From assembly GCA_000688615.1 (NCBI GenBank), contig JHVA01000001.1, positions 4,199,001 through 4,263,000 on the forward strand: a DNA stretch of 64,000 nt, read 5' to 3'. Positions 53,120 through 60,875 of this stretch are shown in pieces. A model generated the notes under the pieces. It was not told the origin of the DNA and did no database searches. It saw only the letters and a list, made by a program, of their open reading frames with translations. The stretch's first letter is position 1. Each line of letters starts with the position of its first letter. The DNA is from Acidobacteriaceae bacterium KBS 146 (GTDB lineage: Bacteria; Acidobacteriota; Terriglobia; Terriglobales; Acidobacteriaceae). The position numbers were made by a program, and so were the translations under genes.

Positions 53120-53932
53120 ATGTCATCCTCTTATCAGCCTGAAGGCCAGATCCTTCCGTCCGACGATCCGCCGGGTGCGTATATCGCAGAAGATGCTCCG
53201 GCTCCGCGCCGCCGCACCCGCAGCATTCTGTCGGCGCCTGGAACCTATGTTCTGGTGGGAATCAACTGTGCTGTCTACCTGTGGATGGTGCTTCACGGGG
53301 TGGACCCGGCGACGCCGACTCCGGGGCAGCTGATCCACTTTGGTGCCAATGTACCTGCGCTGGTGTTGCATGGGCAGTGGTATCGGCTGCTGAGCGCCAC
53401 GTTTGTTCATGTCGGGCTCATACACCTGCTGACGAACATGTGGTGCCTGTGGAATCTGGGGCTGCTGGGAGAGCCCCTGCTGGGCCCGTGGGGAATGGTT
53501 GCGGTCTACATGCTAACCGGTGTGGCGGGGAATCTGCTGAGTCTACTGGTCAATATCCTGATGCGGGACTTCGTCTCCGTGGGTGCCGGAGCTTCAGGGG
53601 CGGTCTTTGGCATCGCCGGAATCCTGATTGTGCTGCTCTCCAATCGCAAGCTCCCAATTCCTGCCTTCGAGCTGCATCGCCTGCGCCGCTCGGTCATTCA
53701 GTTTGCTGGGCTGAACCTGGTGATCGGGCTTGCGACGATCTTTCTGCCGCTGATCCGGATCGACAACTCGGCGCACGTCGGAGGCTTCCTCTCCGGCCTG
53801 GCGCTGGGGGTTCCTCTGGTTCCGCGGATGACCAGCGGCAGGACGCGTTATCTGGCGCGCCAGAAGCTGACCTTTGCCGTGGCAGCACTGCTGCTGGCGC
53901 TGTTCGGACACTGGATCGCGAATCTGCGATAG
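53120..53932 (+). CDS. Rhomboid family intramembrane serine protease
   Basis: 270 residues: a Pro/Ser-rich cytoplasmic N-terminus (about 40 residues), then six to seven membrane helices with the rhomboid signature. It has FVHVGLIHLLTNMWCLWNLG, the catalytic Ser in GAGASGAVFG (Ser159) and the partner His in IDNSAHVGGFLSG. It cleaves membrane-anchored substrates within the lipid bilayer. The gene is preceded by GAAGGAAAG, a good Shine-Dalgarno. Likely monocistronic; substrate unknown. Confidence 0.92.
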   Translation: MSSSYQPEGQILPSDDPPGAYIAEDAPAPRRRTRSILSAPGTYVLVGINCAVYLWMVLHGVDPATPTPGQLIHFGANVPALVLHGQWYRLLSATFVHVGLIHLLTNMWCLWNLGLLGEPLLGPWGMVAVYMLTGVAGNLLSLLVNILMRDFVSVGAGASGAVFGIAGILIVLLSNRKLPIPAFELHRLRRSVIQFAGLNLVIGLATIFLPLIRIDNSAHVGGFLSGLALGVPLVPRMTSGRTRYLARQKLTFAVAALLLALFGHWIANLR

Positions 53933-54012
53933 CCCGCATCCGAGGGTCCTGCTGGTTTACAAGAAAATAGGATCTTTGCGGCGCTGCTGAGAAGACTCGT
54001 TTCGAGTCCCGC

Positions 54013-54426
54013 TTAGCTGAGAGCAGTCTGGGCAAACTTCCGAACCATGGCCAGCAACAGGCGGCGGTCGTTTTCGCCCAGGTTGGCGGAGTAGCGCTGC
54101 ACCTGGGTCAGGAAGCGGATCTCGTCTTCGTTGAGGTGCAGGGAAGACATCTCCTTGCCGACCATCTCCTCGGCGAAGAACTCAGCCAGCTGAAGGTCGA
54201 GGGCTCGGGCGATCTTCTGAAGGGTTTCGAGCGAAGGAACGGTATGGCCGTTCTCCACGCGCGAGAGGTAGCAGCGGAGGAGTCCGGTTCGTTTTTCGAT
54301 ATCGCCCTGGGACATACCCTTCTGAAGGCGATAACCCCGGATCGTATTTCCAATATTCATTGCAATCGAAAGAGCCTCAGAAGACTCGTTCTCAATTTCG
54401 GCAGGAAGTGTTTGCATGGCGCCCAT
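54013..54426 (-). CDS. XRE family transcriptional regulator
   Basis: About 137 residues with one XRE helix-turn-helix (about residues 25-80; KGMSQGDIEKRTGLLRCYLSRVENGHTVPSLETLQKIARAL). The C-terminal 55 residues form a charged helix (LNEDEIRFLTQVQRYSANLGENDRRLLLAMVRKF) that probably dimerises. The frame opens at 54462, but a good promoter (TTGACC, 17 bases, TACTTT) ends seven bases before the ATG at 54426, so that start would give a leaderless mRNA. It probably regulates itself, because a CCCG-TTCG-CGGG dyad lies in its promoter spacer (inference). Confidence 0.83.
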   Translation of the reverse strand: MGAMQTLPAEIENESSEALSIAMNIGNTIRGYRLQKGMSQGDIEKRTGLLRCYLSRVENGHTVPSLETLQKIARALDLQLAEFFAEEMVGKEMSSLHLNEDEIRFLTQVQRYSANLGENDRRLLLAMVRKFAQTALS

Positions 54427-54433
54427 TAGCCAC

Positions 54434-54462
54434 AAAGTAAACAGCCCGCGAACGGGGGTCAA
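54434..54462 (-). promoter_or_regulatory. Promoter of the XRE gene, apparently leaderless
   Basis: On the minus strand, -35 TTGACC (54457-54462) is separated by 17 bases from -10 TACTTT (54434-54439). The start codon follows after GTGGCTA. The spacer contains the dyad CCCG TTCG CGGG. Confidence 0.65.
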
Positions 54463-54842
54463 TCGTTATCTTTTGATACAGGAGCATCTTGGTACCACCC
54501 GAGGTTCATCTGCAGCCGGATGGAGGCCATTTCTTTAAGTTTTACTTGAACCCGGTGCGCGATGGGAACCTGTTACGACAACAAACTTATTCGTGTTATC
54601 AGACACAAAAACGTTCTGCCACCGGACCGCTTGTTGGCGATTAATTGCGCATTGACCTGGAGATGAGGTTGCGATGACCGGAGGACTGGAAGCCCTGCTC
54701 CTTCTTCCGGGCAGAATCGAAACCGCGATTCGGAGCAGGGAGGAGCAGGGTTTTAGAGCCATCCGTGTGTGACGATTCGTCGGAGAGTGGCGCTCAGGCT
54801 CGAGGATGTGGCCTCCGAAGGTCAGGCCCTCAGGATCAGGGC
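54463..54842. other. Intergenic region between fabG and the XRE regulator
   Basis: 380 bases. The main feature is a compound stem at 54693-54750 (CCCTGCTCC with GGAGCAGGG, enclosing GAATCG/CGATTC, with a second GGAGCAGGG copy) followed on the plus strand by TTTTAG, terminator-like. Short frames here look like noise. A weak GGCCT/AGGCC stem downstream of fabG could help terminate it. Confidence 0.5.
54693..54755 (+). terminator. Compound stem-loop followed by TTTT
   Basis: CCCTGCTCC (54693-54701) pairs with GGAGCAGGG (54732-54740) or its direct repeat (54742-54750), and an inner hairpin GAATCG/CGATTC lies between. TTTTAG follows. It reads as a terminator for a plus-strand transcript, although no gene is seen upstream. 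Confidence 0.45.
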
Positions 54843-55580
54843 TCAGCCCATGTGCATGCCGCCGTTGACATCGAGGGTGTGGCCGGTGATGTAGCTTGCC
54901 TCGTCCGAGGCAAGGAAGGCTACAGCATATGCGACCTCAGCGTCGGTCCCGACTCGGCCCAGGGGAATGTACTGGGCGTTCATCTTCTTCTGCTCGTCGG
55001 TGAGGACGGCAGTCATGGCGGTCTCGATGTATCCCGGAGCGACGGCGTTGACGGTAATGGTGCGGCTGGCAAGCTCGCGGGCGAGTGACTTGGTCAGACC
55101 AAGGAGACCAGCCTTGGAGGCGGCATAGTTGGCCTGTCCGGCCTGGCCCATCTGCCCGACCACCGAGGTAACGTTGATAATGCGGCCCCAACGGTTTTTG
55201 ACCATGGAGGACATCGCTGCCTGCGAGAGCAGGAAGGCGCCAGTGAGGTTGGTATTCAGGACGTCGTCCCAGTCCGCGCGCTTCATGCGCATGGAGAGCA
55301 TGTCCTTGGTGATGCCTGCGTTGTTGACGAGAATTTCGATCTTGCCGAAATGTTCTACGACGGCCTTCGCGCCGGCTTTGATGGACTCTTCGCTGGCGAC
55401 GTCGAGGGCAAAAGCTTTCGCGGCGCCCCCGGCAGCGGTGATCTCGGCCTCTACGGCGGCCAGCTTCTCGGTATTTCGTGCAGCGAGTGCGACGTGAGCT
55501 CCTCTTCGTGCCAGTTCGAGCGCTATGGCGCGTCCGATACCCTGGGATGCTCCTGTGACAAGTGCGATGCGATTGCTCAA
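54843..55580 (-). CDS. fabG: 3-oxoacyl-[acyl-carrier-protein] reductase
   Basis: About 245 residues, a classical short-chain dehydrogenase/reductase: TGASQGIG cofactor motif, NNAG, a catalytic Ser in INVTSVVGQMG and the YAASK Tyr/Lys pair. FabG reduces 3-oxoacyl-ACP with NADPH in fatty acid synthesis. The frame opens at an ATG (55607) that lies in a TATAAT hexamer and so cannot be translated from a transcript starting there. TTG at 55580, four bases after GGAGG, is the sensible start. The catalytic features are complete; assignment to FabG rather than another SDR rests on similarity. Confidence 0.92.
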   Translation of the reverse strand: MSNRIALVTGASQGIGRAIALELARRGAHVALAARNTEKLAAVEAEITAAGGAAKAFALDVASEESIKAGAKAVVEHFGKIEILVNNAGITKDMLSMRMKRADWDDVLNTNLTGAFLLSQAAMSSMVKNRWGRIINVTSVVGQMGQAGQANYAASKAGLLGLTKSLARELASRTITVNAVAPGYIETAMTAVLTDEQKKMNAQYIPLGRVGTDAEVAYAVAFLASDEASYITGHTLDVNGGMHMG

Positions 55581-55605
55581 TGAACCTCCAATCCTCTGCT
55601 TTCGC

Positions 55606-55611
55606 ATTATA
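55606..55611 (-). promoter_or_regulatory. Candidate fabG -10 hexamer
   Basis: Perfect TATAAT on the minus strand, 26 bases upstream of the TTG start. The -35 region is poorly conserved (GCCGCA at 17 bases). It overlaps an apparent ATG, which supports the downstream TTG start. Confidence 0.55.
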
Positions 55612-55715
55612 CGAATCGAGCAACCGCCTGCGGCTTCGAGCAGGAGTGAGGGAAGGCCGCCGACCGTAAGACAGGAGTTTTCCGAAGCCGCGAGTAAAGT
55701 ATCCTGTGGTTCACC

Positions 55716-57281
55716 ATGCCAGACGAGAAAAACCTTCCTTCCCCCTCAGCCGAGACCGATGTCTACGCGATCCACGGAGCCGACCCCGAGGTGCTTGCCT
55801 ACGCGATGGCAAAGTATTCAAGGTCTGCGCTGAGCATGAAGGAGTCTCTGGTCGAGATCAGCGCCCAGCGCGCCGAGCAGTTTCTAAACACCTTCTACTT
55901 TCAGTACGGGCACCGCTCCATCGCTGACCTCGCCCATATTCCGTTTGCGATTGAACGGCTGAGCCTGCTTGCGGCGATCGACCTGGTGGATGAGCAGCGC
56001 TGGGACGGTCAGGAGCGTTCCACGCGCTATCAGGATTTTCGGCGCTCGGGATGGTATACACCTGACCTCGGCACGAAGACGGCGGACTTTACAGCGGCGA
56101 TCGAAGCGATGTTTAAGGCCTACCAGAACCTGGCGGCAGGAATGCTCGATGCGCTAAAAGGCTCCATCGCTCGCCCGGAGGAGATGAAGCCCGAGGCCTA
56201 CGAGCGGACTCTCAAGGCACGCGCCTTCGATGTCGCTCGATACCTCCTGCCGCTGGCGACCAATACCTCTCTGGGGCAGATCGTGAATGCGAGAACCCTG
56301 GAGACGCAGGTCTCCCGATTGCTGACCAGCCCGTTTGCGGAGATCCGGCAGATCGCAGAGAAGCTGCGCCGCGCAGCCACCGAGCCCGCATGGAACGTCC
56401 ATCACGCCGATGCGCAGGTGCTGTGCCAGGAGATCGGGTCGGTGAACGATCTCTGCTGCAGCCGCGCGACCGAGCTACTGTTGCGCCCGGTCAAAGCTGC
56501 GCCGACGCTGGTCAAGTACGCGACGCCGAACGCCTATCAGGAAGAGAGCCGCAGGGAACTCGCAGCAGCCGCAGCGGAGCTAATGGCGGGACAACCCATC
56601 GATCCTGCTCCCGTGGTCGATCTGCTCGACGACTCAGAGCCGCTGGAGGTAGAACTTGCGACCTCGCTGCTCTATCCCAACTGCCATTACTCCTACCGCC
56701 AGCTTCGATCGCACGTGGCTGCACTGGCTGGGGCGCGCCGCGATGAGCTGATTGGTCTGGGAACTAAGCATCGGGGCAGGCATGATGAGTTGTTGCGAGC
56801 CTTCAGCGCTGGCCAGGGATTCCGCTTCGACATCCTGATGGATATCGGCGGCTTCCGCGATATGCACCGCCATCGCCGCTGCGTACAGCTTTTGCAGGGC
56901 TTCACCGACTTGCATGGGTACGAAGAACCGGTATGCCCGGGACAGCCGACGCTCGAGGAAGCTGGACTGGATGCAGACTACCGGGCAGCGATGGATGCGG
57001 CGTTCGCAGCGTATCGGCAACTGCGGGACTCTGGCATTGCCGAAGCGCAGCAGTCGGCACAGTATTGCCTGCCACTGGGGACGCGCTGCCGCGCCATGTT
57101 CAAGATGGACTTCGCCGAGGCACTGTACATCTCGGAGCTGCGCTCCGGCGTGGCGGGCCACTTTAGCTACCGGCGAGTCGCCTGGGAGATCTATAAGGCC
57201 ATCGCAGAGCGGCATCCTGCGCTTGCGAAGCACTTCAGAATTGAGGATGTAAACCAGCCTGTGGATTTGCTGAAACGGTAG
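55716..57281 (+). CDS. Double ThyX-like (FAD-dependent thymidylate synthase-related) protein
   Basis: 521 residues formed by two ThyX-fold halves. The first half (about 1-250) has YFQYGHRSIADLAHIPFAIERLSLLAAIDLVDEQRW and GQERSTRYQDF, resembling the ThyX substrate/FAD region, while the second half (300-510) has HYSYRQLRSHVAAL, FRDMHRHRRCVQLLQ and AQQSAQYCLPLGTRCRAMFKMD. The classic RHRxxSxNE signature is not intact in either half. Normal ThyX is about 220-250 residues and forms a tetramer, so this may be a fused version or a paralogue with another role. No thyA or second thyX is in the window. Divergent from fabG. Confidence 0.78.
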   Translation: MPDEKNLPSPSAETDVYAIHGADPEVLAYAMAKYSRSALSMKESLVEISAQRAEQFLNTFYFQYGHRSIADLAHIPFAIERLSLLAAIDLVDEQRWDGQERSTRYQDFRRSGWYTPDLGTKTADFTAAIEAMFKAYQNLAAGMLDALKGSIARPEEMKPEAYERTLKARAFDVARYLLPLATNTSLGQIVNARTLETQVSRLLTSPFAEIRQIAEKLRRAATEPAWNVHHADAQVLCQEIGSVNDLCCSRATELLLRPVKAAPTLVKYATPNAYQEESRRELAAAAAELMAGQPIDPAPVVDLLDDSEPLEVELATSLLYPNCHYSYRQLRSHVAALAGARRDELIGLGTKHRGRHDELLRAFSAGQGFRFDILMDIGGFRDMHRHRRCVQLLQGFTDLHGYEEPVCPGQPTLEEAGLDADYRAAMDAAFAAYRQLRDSGIAEAQQSAQYCLPLGTRCRAMFKMDFAEALYISELRSGVAGHFSYRRVAWEIYKAIAERHPALAKHFRIEDVNQPVDLLKR

Positions 57282-57489
57282 ACCGCCGAGAATCTCTGGC
57301 GAGAATCCTTGGATAACACGGACGAGCCATTCGGTGTGACGATCTCTCATCGCAGTCGTAAATGCGACGAGTGCTTTCGGGTTGCATGCAGAACGCATGA
57401 ACTTTGCAGGGTAAGATGATGGTTCCTAATCGTTTAGGCAATCTTATGGGTGTTGTTCCGCATCCAAGTTCCGATAGGAGGGACTGAGG

Positions 57490-59046
57490 ATGATGAGCGA
57501 GGGGCTCCCAAAGAACGACGATCCAGGGAACCAGCAAAGTGCCCTTTCTCTGCTCGACACGAAGCATGTGAAGAACGAGAGGAAAGGTGAAACCCGGCTG
57601 CTTACCGGTGTTGAAGGATTGGACGCCATTCTGGAAGGTGGAATACCCCGGGGTCATCTCTATCTCGTAGAGGGTGATCCGGGAACCGGAAAGACGACGA
57701 TTGCATTGCAGTTTCTACTCGAGGGAGTGAAGAGCGGTGAAACAGGCATGTACATCACTCTCTCTGAATCGAAGCAAGAGTTGGAACAGGTCGCGGAGTC
57801 GCACGGATGGTCTCTCGATCCGATAACCATCTACGAGATGGTCCCTTCCGATGAGGATCTGGGTGCAGACGCCCAATACACTGTCTTCCATCCGTCCGAA
57901 GTGGAGCTGGCGGACACAATGACCGCGATTTTGAAGCAGGTCGAAGAAATTGATCCACGACGTGTGGTGTTTGACTCTCTCTCAGAGTTCCGCATGATAG
58001 CTCGCGACCCCCTCCGCTACAGGCGGCAGATTCTTGCACTGAAGCGTTACTTTGCTGGGCGGCACTGTACTGTACTTCTGCTGGACGACCGGACGGCCGA
58101 GGGGAGTACCAATGACCTGCAACTCCAAAGCATCGCTCACGGTGTCATCAAGCTGCAAAGCCTGGAGCGGGATTTCGGCATTAAGCGACGCCGCATGGAG
58201 GTCCATAAGCTTCGCGGATCTCACTTTCGTGAGGGCTTTCACGACTACACCATCAAAACAGGCGGTATCGCCATCTATCCCCGTCTTATCGCCTCGGAAC
58301 ACAAGCCCGGCTTTCAGCGAAAACCGGTCCCGAGCGGACTCAAGGAACTCGATGAGCTCTTCCGCGGAGGCATCGATACAGGGACCAGTACGCTTCTTAC
58401 CGGCCCGGCTGGATGCGGTAAATCAACCGTTGCGCTTCGATATGCTGTGTCGTCTGCCCAACGGGGCGAGAAGGCCATCATCTTCGCCTTTGATGAATCT
58501 CTCGCCACGTTGATTGAGCGGGGACGCGGGCTGGGTATGGACCCGACCGAACTGATGGAGAGTGGAATGCTGGAGATCCAGCAGATTGATCCAGCAGAGC
58601 TCTCCCCGGGAGAGTTCGTCTCGAGAATCCGGAAAAGGGTTGATGAAGAAGATCTTAGGCTCGTCGTGATCGATAGCATGAACGGTTTCCTCAATGCGAT
58701 GCCGCATGAGCAGTTCCTCGCCATGCAGTTGCATGAACTGCTCGCTTACATGGGACAGCAGGGGATTGCCACCCTACTCACACTTGCACAGCATGGCTTC
58801 ATAGGGGTCACCGAAAGCCCAATCGATGTGAGCTATCTCGCAGACACAGTTCTCCTCTTCCGCTATTTCGAAAGCGCCGGTGCCATTCGAAAGGCGCTCT
58901 CCGTGGTGAAGAAACGCAGCGGTCCTCATGAACGGACCATTCGAGAGTTGATCTTGAGTGACGGCACTATCAGTGTTGGGCAGCCTCTGGCGGAGTTCGA
59001 GGGTGTCCTCTCCGGAACTCCAACCTTCGTCGGTTCGAAGATCTAG
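57490..59046 (+). CDS. KaiC-like double-domain ATPase (RecA/RAD55 type)
   Basis: 518 residues with two tandem KaiC domains. Walker A motifs are GDPGTGKTT at residue 62 and GPAGCGKST at residue 305. In the second domain, where cyanobacterial KaiC has the Ser431-Thr432 pair, the sequence reads DVSYLADTVLLF, that is Ser448-Tyr449. The catalytic acidic pair is SE in CI (LSESKQEL) and DE in CII (AFDESLAT). AGGAGGG lies before the ATG. No kaiA or kaiB is present; the next gene is a histidine kinase beginning 11 bases after the stop, so the pair probably signals together rather than forming a circadian oscillator. Confidence 0.92.
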   Translation: MMSEGLPKNDDPGNQQSALSLLDTKHVKNERKGETRLLTGVEGLDAILEGGIPRGHLYLVEGDPGTGKTTIALQFLLEGVKSGETGMYITLSESKQELEQVAESHGWSLDPITIYEMVPSDEDLGADAQYTVFHPSEVELADTMTAILKQVEEIDPRRVVFDSLSEFRMIARDPLRYRRQILALKRYFAGRHCTVLLLDDRTAEGSTNDLQLQSIAHGVIKLQSLERDFGIKRRRMEVHKLRGSHFREGFHDYTIKTGGIAIYPRLIASEHKPGFQRKPVPSGLKELDELFRGGIDTGTSTLLTGPAGCGKSTVALRYAVSSAQRGEKAIIFAFDESLATLIERGRGLGMDPTELMESGMLEIQQIDPAELSPGEFVSRIRKRVDEEDLRLVVIDSMNGFLNAMPHEQFLAMQLHELLAYMGQQGIATLLTLAQHGFIGVTESPIDVSYLADTVLLFRYFESAGAIRKALSVVKKRSGPHERTIRELILSDGTISVGQPLAEFEGVLSGTPTFVGSKI

Positions 59047-59057
59047 GAGGGGCCGTT

Positions 59058-60263
59058 CTGATCACCAAAACTGAGACAAGGTTGCCGGAAGGGCGAACTC
59101 TTATCCTCGCGCCTATCGGACGTGATGCCCAGCTAATTGCGGACCTGCTGGAGAGGCTAGGCAGGCCCTGCCATGTGGTGAAAGCCCTCTCGGAGCTGAG
59201 TCAAAACATCAGTGCGGGTGCCGGGGCCGCTATTGTGAGCGAAGAAGCTCTCCGAGGCGCTGCCCTCCACGAGATTGAGATGGTCTTGAAGCAGCAGCCT
59301 TCGTGGTCTGACTTCCCGCTTATTCTTCTGGTCTCTGGTGGGCGGGTCACGATAGAGAGCGAACGCCTGCGTAAGCTGCGGATGCCTCTCGGGAATGTTC
59401 TCCTTCTTGAGCGTCCTCTTCGTCCCGAAACCTTACTCAGCACACTTGAAGTCGCACTGCGGGGACGGCAGCGACAGTACCAGGTTAGGGACCAGATGCT
59501 ACAGATGGAGCGAGCCCAGGAGGCACTCCGACGCTCGGAGAAACTTGCTGTGACCGGCCGCATGGCAGCGAGCATCGCTCATGAGATCAACAATCCTCTG
59601 GAGTCCGTCACCAACCTGCTCTATCTGTTACGCACCGAAGCCTCTTCGGAGCTCATGCAAAAATATCTGGATCAGGCCGAGTCGGAGCTCGCGCGAGTAA
59701 CCGAAATCACGAAGCACACCCTGCGCTACTATCGCGAACCCAACAAGCCGGTACAGGTCGATGTGAACGCCGTGCTGGACTCCATCCTCACGCTGTATCA
59801 TCCGCGTCTGGTGGCAGCAAACGTAAGCGTGACCAAAGAAGTACCCGCCACGACCATCTTCGTCTGTGCCAATCCTGGAGAGCTCCGGCAGGTGATCGCC
59901 AATCTTGTCGGAAACTCGCTGGATGCCATGCGGATGGGAGGAAGGCTGCGCTTGAGAATCTGCCTCAGACGAAGTCCGAGCACAAAGACGGGACCGCAAT
60001 TGAGCCTGAGCGTCGCGGATACCGGCTCCGGTATCGATCCCGCTCTACTGCCGACCGTCTTCGAGCCCTTCGTCACAACCAAGGGAGAGACAGGAACGGG
60101 TCTGGGGCTGTGGGTGATTCAGGAACTCGCCAGCAAGAACGGATGGAAGGTTCGCGTTCGCAGCTCCATCGGCCCACGACACAAGGGGACGATCTTCTCC
60201 ATTCTCATTCCGGTTGGAAGCGCTCCGAACCGTATGGAGCAGGGATTGGCGCTCAGCTCTTAG
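59058..60263 (+). CDS. Histidine kinase with pseudo-receiver N-terminus, partner of KaiC-like ATPase
   Basis: About 401 residues: an N-terminal receiver-like domain (RTLILAPIGRDAQLIADLLERLG, about residues 15-125) lacking the phosphoacceptor Asp, a coiled linker, HisKA with SIAHEINNPLESVTNLLYL and HATPase with NLVGNSLDAM, DTGSGIDPALL and GTGLGLWVI. No transmembrane segment, so it is cytoplasmic. Start: AGGAGG at 59045-59050 lies seven bases before CTG 59058, which begins MITKTETR if used, whereas TTG 59082 is 31 bases from it. The CTG start is inferred. The DNA-binding or response partner is not in the window. Confidence 0.85.
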   Translation: MITKTETRLPEGRTLILAPIGRDAQLIADLLERLGRPCHVVKALSELSQNISAGAGAAIVSEEALRGAALHEIEMVLKQQPSWSDFPLILLVSGGRVTIESERLRKLRMPLGNVLLLERPLRPETLLSTLEVALRGRQRQYQVRDQMLQMERAQEALRRSEKLAVTGRMAASIAHEINNPLESVTNLLYLLRTEASSELMQKYLDQAESELARVTEITKHTLRYYREPNKPVQVDVNAVLDSILTLYHPRLVAANVSVTKEVPATTIFVCANPGELRQVIANLVGNSLDAMRMGGRLRLRICLRRSPSTKTGPQLSLSVADTGSGIDPALLPTVFEPFVTTKGETGTGLGLWVIQELASKNGWKVRVRSSIGPRHKGTIFSILIPVGSAPNRMEQGLALSS

Positions 60264-60782
60264 TCGGAGGGAGCTTTTTTCAGATTCGCTTCGTGGAGAG
60301 AGTTATCCTGCTGAATCTTTTGAGCGGCTGCGATGGGCTGCCCATCAACGACAACTTTCAGGATCCTACCGGTGAAGGCGTTATCGCTTTCCTTGGGATT
60401 GACGGTCATAGAACTGGCGCCGTCCAGACCGATGTCCGCAGCCTCATCCGCCGAGAATATGACCGATTGCGTTCGTTCGATGCGATCACTGCAATCCTCG
60501 TTCCGCTAACCAGAATCGTGGCCGTCCCGCCTTTGCCTAAGCCTCCATCGTAGGCAAAGTCCATGCGAACGGTGGTTTTGCTGGCTGCCGAAGCCTGCGG
60601 TGAGGTGACTTTGTCATGGCCGTGCTCTAACTGTTCAGGCGCAGTACCTCGGCGAGCGGGGCGATTTTGCCGGGCCGCTCGCCTGTAGCGCCTGTGGCCA
60701 GCTCGGTGATGCTGGCCATGTTATTCATGTGGTGATTGCGTCCATCCAGCAGTGCGATGCGCGAAGTGATATTGATCACATC
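60260..60782 (-). pseudogene. Arylsulfatase relic with internal deletion and frameshift
   Basis: Minus-strand translation gives two pieces of a sulfatase. The N-terminal piece (about 60632-60782) reads RIALLDGRNHHMNNMASITE and then ELATGATGERPGKIAPLAEV, close to the substrate/Ca-binding region of arylsulfatases, and ends at an in-frame TAG. The C-terminal piece starts near 60625 in another frame with VRMDFAYDGGLGKGGTATIL, a typical C-terminal arylsulfatase motif. A one-base shift near 60484-60492 is needed to continue into RIERTQSVIFSADEAADIGL and on to FTGRILKVVVDGQPI. Roughly 350-400 middle residues, including the catalytic sites, are missing, so it is inactive. Its stop overlaps the kinase stop on the other strand. 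Confidence 0.75.
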
Positions 60783-60820
60783 GCGCTTCTACGCAAGTGA
60801 TAGCGGCTATCGCTCTTGTG

Positions 60821-60840
60821 AGAAAGGCTGGCTTTCAGCC
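60821..60840 (-). terminator. Weak terminator-like hairpin after arsB
   Basis: Minus-strand GGCTG AAAGC CAGCC followed by TTTCT, 36 bases after the arsB stop. A 5-bp stem only, so termination would be partial. Confidence 0.35.
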
Positions 60841-60875
60841 ACGTTAGGTGCGGCTCCTCACTCTTCAGAAACGGA

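Noticed and set aside
57490..60263. A circadian clock operon
   Set aside because: No kaiA or kaiB is present and the phosphosite pair differs, so only a KaiC-like signalling module is claimed.
60110..60553. Plus-strand frame over the kinase end and the sulfatase relic
   Set aside because: The first half overlaps the kinase in another frame, and the second half is antisense to the sulfatase remnant.
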